Assembly (NCBI GenBank): GCA_017440465.1
Contig: JAFSHF010000019.1
Span: 20,727-84,726 of the forward strand
DNA length: 64,000 bases
From: Clostridia bacterium
GTDB taxonomy: Bacteria; Bacillota; Clostridia; Oscillospirales; QAKW01
Direction: 5' to 3'
Part shown: piece by piece, positions 35,935-44,250 of the stretch
Layout of the letters: each line of letters begins with the position of its first letter
How positions within the stretch are numbered: position 1 is the first letter of the stretch
Position numbers and translations under genes: made by a program
Notes under the pieces: model-generated
What the model saw: the letters and a program-made list of their open reading frames with translations, nothing else
Databases searched by the model: none
What the model was told of the DNA's origin: nothing

Positions 35935-37355
35935 TGCTTTAAATATTCCTCTACAATTTCTTTCTCATCAAAATGATGCTTTTCCTTGCCGATGATCTGA
36001 TAATCCTCGTGGCCTTTGCCTGCCAGCAGAATGAGATCATCCTTTTGGGCGTTTTGGATGGCGTAGCCGATGGCTTCCTTGCGGTTTTCGATCACCGCAT
36101 AGGGCACATCGCACCCCTCCAAGCCCACTAAAATTTCCTTAATGATCGCCGCGGGATCTTCGGTGCGGGGATTATCGGAGGTGACGATCAGAAAATCGCT
36201 GTATTTCGCCGCGGCCGCCGCCATTTTGGGGCGTTTGGTGCGGTCGCGGTCGCCGCCGCAACCAAACAATGTGACGACTCTGCCCTTGGCGTAGGTGCGG
36301 ATGGTGGTCAAAATATTCTCCAACGCATCGGGGGTATGGGCATAGTCCAGCATCACATCGAAGGGCAACCCTTCGGTGATGATCTCGGCGCGGCCTGCCA
36401 CCTTGGGAATGCAGTTGAGCCCGCGAACCACCTGATCCAAGGTATACCCTGCCGCCAGCAAGACTCCTGCGGCGCAGAGGGTATTATGGACCGTAAACAA
36501 GCCGGGGGTGGAAACTTTGATCTGCGCGGATTTTCCGCAATAATTCAGCTGATAAGCAACCCCCGAAACATCCATTTGGATCTTGGTCGCATAAAGATCC
36601 GCCTTGCCCTTGGCGGAATAGGCCAGCCCGCCGAAGCGGGATTTAAACTCCATCCCCGCGGCATCGTCGATATTATAGACACCCTTGCCCGCCAACGAAA
36701 AGAGGCGCGCTTTGGCTTCTTTATAATTCTCCATCGTCTTATGATAATCCAGATGGTCTTGGGTCAGATTGGTAAAGCCCGCCGCCGCAAAGGGCAGGCT
36801 ATCGGCGCGGCGTTGGTCCATCGCCTGAGAAGAGACCTCCATCACCACCACTTCGACCCCTGCATCCTTCATCCGACGCAGCAGGGCAAACAGTTGGTAG
36901 GGTTCGGGGGTAGTAAACTCCGCAGGCTCGCTGACGGTGCCGATTTGATTGAGCACTGTCCCGATCAGCCCCGCTTTGACCCCCATTCCATCCAAAATAC
37001 TTTTGATGAATTGGGTGGCGGAAGTTTTACCATTCGTACCTGTCACCCCCAAAAAACGCATCGATTTTTCGGGATGCCCGAAATAATTGGCGCAGACCTG
37101 CTGGAATGCCATGCGGGTATCCTTGACCAAAATTTCAGTCGCGGTATGCTCTGTGGCATATTCCGCCAAGATCACCGCCGCGCCTTTTTCGGCGGCGGAA
37201 GCGGTGAATCGATGACCGTCGACGGTCTCGCCGCGGATGGCGCAGAAAAGGAAATCCTTTTCCACCTTGCGGGAATCAAAGGCGATGCCTGCAATTTCGC
37301 GGTCGGTATATACATTTAATGTCTGAATTCCGTTTAAAAGTTCCGATAACAGCAT
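35928..37355 (-). CDS. murE: MurE, UDP-MurNAc-tripeptide ligase (meso-DAP type)
   Basis: 475 residues. It adds the third stem residue to UDP-MurNAc-L-Ala-D-Glu. ATP loop GVTGTNGKTSATQF (about 112-125), FTNLTQDHLDYHKTMENY, MLDYAHTPDALENIL, and the substrate-selecting motif DNPRTEDP (about 405-412). DNPR is characteristic of meso-diaminopimelate enzymes, so the wall should be of the A1-gamma type; that is inference from the motif. Start has a good ribosome site and lies 23 bases after the PBP gene. Confidence 0.96.
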   Translation of the reverse strand: MLLSELLNGIQTLNVYTDREIAGIAFDSRKVEKDFLFCAIRGETVDGHRFTASAAEKGAAVILAEYATEHTATEILVKDTRMAFQQVCANYFGHPEKSMRFLGVTGTNGKTSATQFIKSILDGMGVKAGLIGTVLNQIGTVSEPAEFTTPEPYQLFALLRRMKDAGVEVVVMEVSSQAMDQRRADSLPFAAAGFTNLTQDHLDYHKTMENYKEAKARLFSLAGKGVYNIDDAAGMEFKSRFGGLAYSAKGKADLYATKIQMDVSGVAYQLNYCGKSAQIKVSTPGLFTVHNTLCAAGVLLAAGYTLDQVVRGLNCIPKVAGRAEIITEGLPFDVMLDYAHTPDALENILTTIRTYAKGRVVTLFGCGGDRDRTKRPKMAAAAAKYSDFLIVTSDNPRTEDPAAIIKEILVGLEGCDVPYAVIENRKEAIGYAIQNAQKDDLILLAGKGHEDYQIIGKEKHHFDEKEIVEEYLKQC

Positions 37356-37378
37356 TATTCTAAGCTCCTTTCGGATGA

Positions 37379-39598
37379 TTAGTTTTGAACCCCCACAGAG
37401 CTGTTGGTTCGAATGGTAATAACCGTTCCTTCGGGGACCACTTCCCCTGCGGCAGGCGATTGGGAGATGACCAGCGCGGTGGAGCCGGCATTGGAGTTGC
37501 CCACTACCCGCACGTTCAGGCCCATCGACGTAATCCGGTTGGACGCACCCGCCACCGAATAATCCACCAAATTGGGAACGGTGATATTCTTGGAGGGTTT
37601 GGCATCCCCGGTATAGAGGATCATCGTTCCGCTCTGGGGCATGGTGGAGCCGGGCTGGGGCATCTGATCCAAAACGGTATCGCCGTCGCCCTTGACTTTA
37701 TACTTGATCTCTTTATCGATCAGCACCGCTTCCGCATCCTTCAAGGATTGCTCCATCAACGAAGGAATCGAAACATCCAAGGTCTCCAATTCTTCCTCGG
37801 TATACTGCGGTTGGATGCTCAAATAGGGCAGAATATCTGCCAAAATATCGCCTGCGACCGGCGCGGCAATGATACCGCCGTAGATCTCCCCTGCGCTGGG
37901 GCTATCCAGCATTACCAGAATGGCATATTCGGGGTCATCCGCCGGCGCAAAGCCGATAAAGGACGAAATATAGTATTTATCGCCGGTGGCATTGAGAACG
38001 TCGATCTTTTCGGAGGTACCGGTCTTTCCTGCCACGCGGTAGCCTTTAACATAGGCATTTTTACCCGAACCGACGGAGACCACCTCTTCCAGCAGATCGC
38101 AGACCAGCGCGCTGGTTTCGGCAGAGATGATCTGCCGCTTGACCTGCGGAGTGAAGGATTTGACCACCTTTTCGGTGCCGTCTTCCTGCGTTTCGGTGAT
38201 CTCCTTGACCACATGGGGAGTGACAAGTTTTCCGCCGTTGCTGGCGGCACCCACCGCGGTGATCATCTGCAACGGGGTGATCTTAAAGTTCTGCCCGAAG
38301 GAGGCGGTAGCAAGCTCGACTTCCTGGAACTTACTGAACCAGATGCCGCTCGCCTCACCGTTGAGGTCGACACCGGTCTTTTCGGTCAAGCCGAAGTTTT
38401 TGAAATACTGATAGAACTTGGTGGCACCCACCTTGGCACCGATGGTGATAAAGGCGGGGTTGCAGGAATTCTGGATCGCCTGCGCCAAGGTCTGATGCCC
38501 GTGCCCACCCGATTTCCAGCAGCGGATGGTGCGGTCGGCGACGCGAATATAGCCGGGGCAGGAATAGGTATTGCTCGTATTGATCAAGCCTTCCTCCAAC
38601 GCCATCGAAAGGGTGACGATCTTGAAGGTGGAACCGGGCATATAGGTATCCACAATGCACTTATTACGCCAGATCTTATTGCGGAAAGCGGTTTCCTGCT
38701 CTTTACGCTCCTCTTCTTCATATTCTTCCAGCGCTTCCAACGCCATTTGGTCGGTGATGGTATAGTAGCTGTTGGGGTCATAGTTGGGCAGGGATGCCAT
38801 CGCCAAGATCTCGCCGGTCTTGACGTTCATAACGATGCCCGCCGCACCCTCGACGCACTTTTGCTCCAACCGCGCTTCCTGCAGGTGCTTTTCCAGATAG
38901 TATTGCACCGTCTCATCGATGGTCAGCACCACGTTTTTGCCGTTCTCGGCGGCGACATAGGTCTCGTATTCATAGGGCAATTCGGTACCGATCGCGTTTT
39001 TGGCGGTGATCAATTTACCTGAGGTGCCCTGCAGATATTCGTTGTAGATGGACTCAATGCCGTCCAGACCGACGTTATCGGTACCGGTGAAACCCAGAAT
39101 ATGGCACGCCATACTGTTATAGGGATAATACCGCTTGGTATCCTCCACCAAGTGGACCCCCTCCAGATCCTTTTCGTCCACCCATTCGCGGATCCGGTCG
39201 GCAACCTCCGCATCGATGCGGCGCTTGATCATCTCATAATAATTCTTTTTCAGCGTTTTCTGATAAATGGCATCCTCATCCATCTCCAGAATGGATGCCA
39301 GCCCCTCGGCAACGGTTCTGCGGTCTTCTTCGTCGATGGAATTGGGGGCAATATACACCGTCTCCACCGGCGCGGAAATGGCAAGAGGAGTATAGTTACG
39401 GCTGTAAATGGAGCCGCGGTTGGGTGCCAAGGTGGTATCCATCGTTTGCTGAGCGATGGCGCGGGTCTGATAATAGTTATAGTTGACGATCTGGTATTTC
39501 ACCAACACGCCCGCCATCCATACCAACAATGCCGCGGCAAAAATACCCAGCAGAATCGTACTTCTTTTGACCATCGAACGACTCGGTCCTTTACCCAT
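37379..39598 (-). CDS. ftsI: class B penicillin-binding protein with two PASTA domains
   Basis: 739 residues from the ATG at 39598, preceded by AAAGGAG. One membrane anchor (about 12-35), a dimerisation domain, then the transpeptidase with SxxK as GSTFK, SxN as NSCNPAFI, and KTGTSEK. Two C-terminal PASTA domains follow (about 620-735), ending IRTNSSVGVQN. It cross-links septal peptidoglycan. Two PASTA domains suggest the PBP2B type, but Firmicute dcw clusters also carry SpoVD, which is related; only one such gene is here, so it could do either job. A 130-base gap with a weak hairpin separates it from ftsL. Confidence 0.9.
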   Translation of the reverse strand: MGKGPSRSMVKRSTILLGIFAAALLVWMAGVLVKYQIVNYNYYQTRAIAQQTMDTTLAPNRGSIYSRNYTPLAISAPVETVYIAPNSIDEEDRRTVAEGLASILEMDEDAIYQKTLKKNYYEMIKRRIDAEVADRIREWVDEKDLEGVHLVEDTKRYYPYNSMACHILGFTGTDNVGLDGIESIYNEYLQGTSGKLITAKNAIGTELPYEYETYVAAENGKNVVLTIDETVQYYLEKHLQEARLEQKCVEGAAGIVMNVKTGEILAMASLPNYDPNSYYTITDQMALEALEEYEEEERKEQETAFRNKIWRNKCIVDTYMPGSTFKIVTLSMALEEGLINTSNTYSCPGYIRVADRTIRCWKSGGHGHQTLAQAIQNSCNPAFITIGAKVGATKFYQYFKNFGLTEKTGVDLNGEASGIWFSKFQEVELATASFGQNFKITPLQMITAVGAASNGGKLVTPHVVKEITETQEDGTEKVVKSFTPQVKRQIISAETSALVCDLLEEVVSVGSGKNAYVKGYRVAGKTGTSEKIDVLNATGDKYYISSFIGFAPADDPEYAILVMLDSPSAGEIYGGIIAAPVAGDILADILPYLSIQPQYTEEELETLDVSIPSLMEQSLKDAEAVLIDKEIKYKVKGDGDTVLDQMPQPGSTMPQSGTMILYTGDAKPSKNITVPNLVDYSVAGASNRITSMGLNVRVVGNSNAGSTALVISQSPAAGEVVPEGTVITIRTNSSVGVQN

Positions 39599-39728
39599 TT
39601 TGCAGCTCCTTTCTCTGATTTTGGCATATTTATGCCCATTTATTGTCAAAAAATTGCTTCCCTTTAAAGCGCAAAATGAGAGTAAGAAAAAACTTCCCAC
39701 TCTCGTTTTACTTTAATCTTATTTTAAA

Positions 39729-40115
39729 TCAGCTCAGATATTCCAACAAAATGTTGAATTCTGCCACAACGCCGTCCCACCAGCTATCGTTTGTGGGCTC
39801 GTCTTTGATGATCTCCACGGTATCATCGGTCAGCAGATTGATGGTCTGGATCTGATAATTCTCGATCTTGACCATACCCAATTCCTCGGTGGCGATCCGC
39901 TCGATCTCTCCCATGGAATTTTTGCTGTCGATGGAAACCTGCAGATTTCCCGCCTCGCCTTCCAGCTTGGTCAGCTCTTGCTTGGCCGCCAGAAGCTCGC
40001 TGGAGACCTCGTTGAGGGCAATGTGACTATATAAAAGATATCCGCCGATGGCAATGAATACCGCCGCGATCAAAACGACCGACCAGCGGATATTGCGCAG
40101 ATCCAATTTCTTCAT
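39729..40115 (-). CDS. ftsL: FtsL-like cell division protein
   Basis: 128 residues. A short cytoplasmic head, one membrane segment (about 11-32: VVLIAAVFIAIGGYLLYSH) and a coiled coil (about 35-75) match FtsL/DivIC. Sequence identity in this family is low, so identity rests on length, topology and position between rsmH and the PBP gene. It helps recruit the septal PBP and FtsQ. A tail of about 30 residues after the coiled coil (INLLTDDTVEIIKDEP) is acidic. Confidence 0.85.
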   Translation of the reverse strand: MKKLDLRNIRWSVVLIAAVFIAIGGYLLYSHIALNEVSSELLAAKQELTKLEGEAGNLQVSIDSKNSMGEIERIATEELGMVKIENYQIQTINLLTDDTVEIIKDEPTNDSWWDGVVAEFNILLEYLS

Positions 40116-40142
40116 AAAGGTCTCCTTTACTTTAATACTTCT

Positions 40143-41078
40143 TTATCGTTTTTCCCCTACGCGCAGTTTTGCCGGCTTGGAGCGGGAATTTTCGGCAAGT
40201 TCCTGCGGGGAGGCTGTCATCGGTTTATGGGTGATCTGCTTGATAATCGGCGTTCTGCCGCAGACGCAGATCGGAAGATTTTTATCGCAGACGCATCCGG
40301 AGGCGAGGTCTGCAAAGACGTTTTTAACAATGCGATCTTCCAATGAATGGAAGGTCAACACCGCGATCCTGCCGCCGCTTTTCAGCATCGACACCGCATC
40401 TCTTAAGGCTTGCTCCAAGATCCGAAGCTCGCCGTTGACTTCGATGCGGATCGCCTGAAAAGTACGCTTGGCGGGATGCTTATTGCCATAGCGTTCCTTG
40501 GGCGGGAACACCTTTTCAATGATTCGGACCAATTGACCGGTGGTCTCGATGGGGGCGATCTCCCGCTGCCTGCAGATGGCAGAAGCAATTTTCGGGCTCA
40601 TCCGCTCTTCGCCGTATTCATATAAAATCTTGGTCAACTGCTCTTTGGAATAGGTATTGACGACCTGATAGGCATCTAAGGGGTTCTCGCGGTCCATCCG
40701 CATATCCAGCGGCGCATCAAAGCGATAAGAAAAGCCGCGGCTTTCTTCATCCAGCTGAAAGCTGGAGACACCCAAGTCAAAGAGAATTCCGTCGATTGCA
40801 GGGATCTCTTCCTTATTTAATACATCCTTTAAAGCGGAAAAATTGGATTTGACTGCCTTGAAGCGGTCCCCGAAGGGTGCAAGCCTTTGGCTTGCCGCTT
40901 TCAGCGCGTCGCGGTCCTGATCAATGCCGATCAGCAATCCTTGATCCAATTTGGCGGCGATCAAAGAGCTATGCCCGCCGCCGCCCAAGGTGGCATCCAC
41001 ATAGATTCCATCGGGGCGGATCGCCAGAGCATCGATGCACTCTTTCGCCATCACACTGTAATGTTCAAATTCCTTCAT
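40143..41078 (-). CDS. rsmH: 16S rRNA m4C1402 methyltransferase RsmH (MraW)
   Basis: 311 residues. SAM-dependent methyltransferase acting on C1402 in the decoding centre. Seen: YVDATLGGGGHSSLIA (SAM loop, about 29-44), GILFDLGVSSFQLDE (about 98-112), FRAIRIEVN-like FQAIRIEVNGEL and VLTFHSLEDRIVK. The start and the mraZ stop share one base, a normal arrangement. Standard length. Confidence 0.97.
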   Translation of the reverse strand: MKEFEHYSVMAKECIDALAIRPDGIYVDATLGGGGHSSLIAAKLDQGLLIGIDQDRDALKAASQRLAPFGDRFKAVKSNFSALKDVLNKEEIPAIDGILFDLGVSSFQLDEESRGFSYRFDAPLDMRMDRENPLDAYQVVNTYSKEQLTKILYEYGEERMSPKIASAICRQREIAPIETTGQLVRIIEKVFPPKERYGNKHPAKRTFQAIRIEVNGELRILEQALRDAVSMLKSGGRIAVLTFHSLEDRIVKNVFADLASGCVCDKNLPICVCGRTPIIKQITHKPMTASPQELAENSRSKPAKLRVGEKR

Positions 41079-41503
41079 CAGAAATCAAGCTCATCCATCG
41101 CGGCGACGATACTATCGGTATCCAACGCCTGCTCCATCGCGGCAAAGCGATCGGGATTCCAGATCTCCACACGGTTGCCGTTGCCGACGATGACGGCGTT
41201 GCCTTCGATCTCAGCGATGCGGCGCAACGCGATGGGAAGCTGAATTCTCCCCTGCTTATCGGCAGTAACGTCGGATTTATAGGTATTGAAAAAGTGGCTG
41301 ACGCCGCGCCCCTTGGAGATGGGGAGCTTGGCGAGTTTTTCTTCCAGAGCGGCCCAAGCCTCTCTGGTCAGGACATACACGCAATCATCTAAGCCTCTGG
41401 TAAAGACCAGCTCACTGCCCATCTGCTCTTTGAGCTTCTTGGGCATAATAACGCGGCCCTTTTCATCCACAAAGTTTTCATAAAAACCGGTCAGGTAAGA
41501 CAT
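41078..41503 (-). CDS. mraZ: transcriptional regulator MraZ
   Basis: 141 residues with two MraZ/AbrB-like DNA-binding halves; both DXXXR motifs are present (VDEKGRVIMPKKL at about 12-24 and ADKQGRIQLPIAL at about 80-92). It represses or tunes the dcw operon from boxes upstream of itself. It starts after AAAGGAGG. Four 11-bp repeats between its -10 and start (41524-41567) are the likely binding sites. Confidence 0.96.
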   Translation of the reverse strand: MSYLTGFYENFVDEKGRVIMPKKLKEQMGSELVFTRGLDDCVYVLTREAWAALEEKLAKLPISKGRGVSHFFNTYKSDVTADKQGRIQLPIALRRIAEIEGNAVIVGNGNRVEIWNPDRFAAMEQALDTDSIVAAMDELDF

Positions 41504-41523
41504 GCGTGCACCTCCTTTCTAAA

Positions 41524-41567
41524 AATCACCCACTTGATACACACTTAGTACCCATTTAGACTCCACT
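41524..41567 (-). promoter_or_regulatory. MraZ-binding box: four 11-bp direct repeats
   Basis: On the minus strand the four units are AGTGGAGTCTA, AATGGGTACTA, AGTGTGTATCA and AGTGGGTGATT, contiguous and in step at 41567, 41556, 41545 and 41534. The core (A/G)TG(G/T)(G/A)(T/G) resembles known MraZ boxes. They sit between the promoter and the mraZ ribosome site. Confidence 0.75.
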
Positions 41568-41575
41568 TGGTTTAA

Positions 41576-41603
41576 ATTATACCATTTTTTTAGAAAAAAT
41601 CAA
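41576..41603 (-). promoter_or_regulatory. promoter of the dcw operon (mraZ)
   Basis: Minus strand TTGATT (41603-41598), 16 bases, TATAAT (41581-41576), immediately before the repeats. Confidence 0.65.
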
Positions 41604-41637
41604 TAGGTTTTTATATATTTTTTAAAAAAATCAACAA

Positions 41638-41669
41638 AAAAATGAGCTTTCGATCGAAAGCTCATTTTT
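41638..41669 (-). terminator. terminator after the EIIC-like gene
   Basis: A perfect palindrome around ATGAGCTTTCG / CGAAAGCTCAT with A and T runs, insulating the dcw promoter from the next gene. Confidence 0.85.
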
Positions 41670-41687
41670 CTTGATTTTATGCAGTTT

Positions 41688-42749
41688 TTACAGTTTGAGA
41701 TCGTTTTCCTTGATCCAGCCGATACGGCGCAACAGGAACCCGCCCAACCAGCAAAGGATCGCGGGAAGGACAAAGCAGATCAAGATCAATCCGATCCAAT
41801 CCATCGCGGTGATGGCGTGGCCGGTCTCCACCCAGCCGGTATACACACCGATCTGACCTACCAGACCGCAGGTGCCCATACCGGAGGAAACGGGGGCACC
41901 GTTCATTTCCAATTTAAAGAGGCAGGTCGCCAAGGGGCCGGTGATCGCCGAAGCGACGATGGGCGGGATCCAGATCCGCGGATTGCGAACGATATTGCCC
42001 ATCTGCAGCATCGAAGTACCGATGCCCTGAGAGACCAGACCGCCCCAGCGGTTTTCCTTAAAGCTCATCACCGCAAAACCCACCATCTGCGCGCAACAGC
42101 CCGCCACCGCGGCACCGCCCGCCAGACCGGTCAGACTTAATGCGGCGCAGATCGCCGCGCTGGAAATAGGTAAGGTCAGCGCGATACCAACCAGAACCGA
42201 AACCAAAATCCCCATCAGGAAGGGTTGCAGTTCGGTAGCGTGCTTGATCAATTCGCCGAAGGCAAATGCGCCCTTGCCGATCCAGGGAGCAAGCCAAGCC
42301 GAAAGGCTGACACCCACCAAAATCGTCACCGACGGAGTGACCAAGATATCCACCTTGGTTTCTTTGGAGACCAATTTGCCGAATTCGGCGGCAAGAATGG
42401 CGATGATCAATACCGCCAAAGGTCCGCCCGCACCGCCGAAGCCGTTGGCGGCACTGCCGACAGCGACCAAAGAAAAGAGCACCAGATTGGGCGCCTTCAG
42501 CGCATAGCCGATGGCGACCGCCATCGCAGGGCCGGACATCGCCGAGGCATATTTGCCCAGCTCCACCAAAAAGTTGCCCGCGGTCTCTGCCCCGCCGGAG
42601 ATCAAAAGATCACCGACTGTATCGATAATGGTACCGATCAGCAAGGAGCAGAACAACCCCTGCGCCATCGCGCCGAGGGCATCAATGAAATAGCGTTTCC
42701 ACGAAAACTCAATATCTTTTCTTTGCAAAAAAGCCTTGAATTTACTCAT
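41688..42749 (-). CDS. EIIC-type PTS membrane protein (PF13303-like)
   Basis: 353 residues from the ATG at 42749, preceded by AAGGTG; a longer frame upstream is not supported. About ten hydrophobic segments rich in Gly and Ala (GGAGGPLAVLIIAILAAEFG, GLAGGAAVAGCCAQMVGFAV, FKLEMNGAPVSSGMGTCG). The pattern fits the PTS_EIIC_2 family that also includes the PfoR-like regulator membrane proteins; EIIA and EIIB domains are absent and no PTS enzyme genes lie nearby. Sugar or other substrate unknown. Single gene with own promoter and terminator. Confidence 0.8.
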   Translation of the reverse strand: MSKFKAFLQRKDIEFSWKRYFIDALGAMAQGLFCSLLIGTIIDTVGDLLISGGAETAGNFLVELGKYASAMSGPAMAVAIGYALKAPNLVLFSLVAVGSAANGFGGAGGPLAVLIIAILAAEFGKLVSKETKVDILVTPSVTILVGVSLSAWLAPWIGKGAFAFGELIKHATELQPFLMGILVSVLVGIALTLPISSAAICAALSLTGLAGGAAVAGCCAQMVGFAVMSFKENRWGGLVSQGIGTSMLQMGNIVRNPRIWIPPIVASAITGPLATCLFKLEMNGAPVSSGMGTCGLVGQIGVYTGWVETGHAITAMDWIGLILICFVLPAILCWLGGFLLRRIGWIKENDLKL

Positions 42750-42783
42750 TTGATTCACCTTCTGTTTTAATTTATTTGAGACC

Positions 42784-42812
42784 ATTCTATCACATTCATA
42801 TTTTGGATACAA
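42784..42812 (-). promoter_or_regulatory. promoter of the EIIC-like gene
   Basis: Minus strand TTGTAT (42812-42807), 17 bases, TAGAAT (42789-42784). Confidence 0.5.
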
Positions 42813-42867
42813 GGGGAATGTTTTACAAAATTTGAACACCATAACAACAAATTTCGACCAAACTGCT

Positions 42868-42898
42868 AAAAAATCCCCACGCAACAGCGTGGGGATTT
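42868..42898 (-). terminator. terminator after htrA
   Basis: AATCCCCACGC / GCGTGGGGATT stem with a 4-base loop and a minus-strand T-run. Confidence 0.83.
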
Positions 42899-42903
42899 GA
42901 TAT

Positions 42904-44247
42904 TTATTCACTTGCTTCGGTCAGCAAGATCTCAATGGTCGTTTCTTTATTATTGCGCCAATAGGTGATCTTCACCTTATCGCCGGGATGGAATTCATCC
43001 TTCTTCTCATTGAGTTCCGCCATCGAACTGATCTTCTCGCCGTTGAAACCGACGATGATGTCGTTCTTTTGCAGGCCCTTGGCGGCCGCATCGCAATGGA
43101 GATCCACCCCCGCCACCAAGACACCTTGGGGCATTTGATATTGCGCCGCTTCCTGCGCGGTAAAATCTCTGCCGCTGATGCCGATATAGGCGCGGGTCTT
43201 GACCTTACCGTGGGTGATCAATTCTTCTGCGATCTCCACCACATCGTTGATGGGAATGGCAAAGCCGATCCCTTCATAGCCGCTGGCAACCAATTTGGAG
43301 GAGGTGATGCCGATGACCTGCCCATAAACATTGACCAGCGGACCGCCGCTGTTGCCGGGGTTGATGGACGCGTTGGTCTGGATCAGGGTCATATAGGAAC
43401 CGTTCATCTCGATCTTACGATTGAGGGCGGAGATGATGCCGTTGGTGACCGTTCCCGCCAGCTCCATTCCATAAGGATTGCCGATGGCAACCACCGTCTC
43501 CCCCACTTCCAGCAACGAGCTATCGCCCAATTCCACCGGCGCCAATTTTTTGGCATCCACCTTCAATACAGCTAAATCGGAGCGGTCATCGGCGCCGACA
43601 ATGGTCGCCTTATACTCGGTGATCCCATCCTGCAACACGATCTTAATGGAGGAGGCTTCGTCGATCACGTGGGCATTGGTGATAATATAACCGTCTTCGC
43701 TGATGATAAAGCCGGAACCGGAAAATTCCGCTTCTTGCTCCCCTTGGGCGATCAGCACCGCAACAACGCTGTTTTTGACCTTTTTATTGATATCCACCAG
43801 CGAAAGTTCTTCGCCGCCCTTCTGCTCGGTGGTCATATCCGGCAGTTCATAGTTCGCATTTTCATCCCGATCCACATCGGCAGAATTCTGATTGCTCGGT
43901 GCGGACTCTTCTTCATTGCCAAAGGGATTCAAAAAATCTTCCGACGGTTGAATAAAGCCTTTCGCATCCATCAGCATTGCGGTCACCACCGCAGTACAGC
44001 AGATCAGCATAATTGCCGCCGCGCTCACCGCTGCGACGATCAAGCCGCGGTTGCGCTTTTTCTTCGGTTGGGGCGGCACCGTATAGGTCGCCTGATAGGG
44101 ATTGGGATTTTGATAGGTATATCCCCCTTGGGTAAAGGGTTGCTCCGAGGAGGCCGTATGATAGTGATAGACGGGCGGAGACGGCTCCTGCGCATACTGC
44201 GGAGTATTTTCCTCTTGCGGTTGGTTTGGATTTTGATTTTCTTGCAT
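42904..44247 (-). CDS. htrA: HtrA/DegP-family serine protease
   Basis: 447 residues. A Pro/Gln/Tyr-rich cytoplasmic head (1-62), one membrane anchor (about 67-92), a linker, then the trypsin-like domain with the triad His in TNAHVIDE, Asp in RSDLAVLKV and Ser in NPGNSGGPLV, and one PDZ domain (about 350-440, GLQKNDIIVGFNGEKISSM). It degrades or refolds misfolded proteins outside the membrane. It directly follows a sensor kinase and response regulator in one transcript, like CssRS with its proteases in Bacillus; that link is by analogy. Confidence 0.94.
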   Translation of the reverse strand: MQENQNPNQPQEENTPQYAQEPSPPVYHYHTASSEQPFTQGGYTYQNPNPYQATYTVPPQPKKKRNRGLIVAAVSAAAIMLICCTAVVTAMLMDAKGFIQPSEDFLNPFGNEEESAPSNQNSADVDRDENANYELPDMTTEQKGGEELSLVDINKKVKNSVVAVLIAQGEQEAEFSGSGFIISEDGYIITNAHVIDEASSIKIVLQDGITEYKATIVGADDRSDLAVLKVDAKKLAPVELGDSSLLEVGETVVAIGNPYGMELAGTVTNGIISALNRKIEMNGSYMTLIQTNASINPGNSGGPLVNVYGQVIGITSSKLVASGYEGIGFAIPINDVVEIAEELITHGKVKTRAYIGISGRDFTAQEAAQYQMPQGVLVAGVDLHCDAAAKGLQKNDIIVGFNGEKISSMAELNEKKDEFHPGDKVKITYWRNNKETTIEILLTEASE

Positions 44248-44250
44248 AAC

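Noticed and set aside
37385..39022. 545-residue frame on the plus strand
   Set aside because: Lies opposite the PBP gene, has no ribosome site and is a shadow of GC-biased codons.
39599..39728. Terminator or promoter between ftsL and the PBP gene
   Set aside because: A GAGAGT/ACTCTC stem with a long loop and weak T-run, and a TTGACA without a matching -10; neither is convincing.
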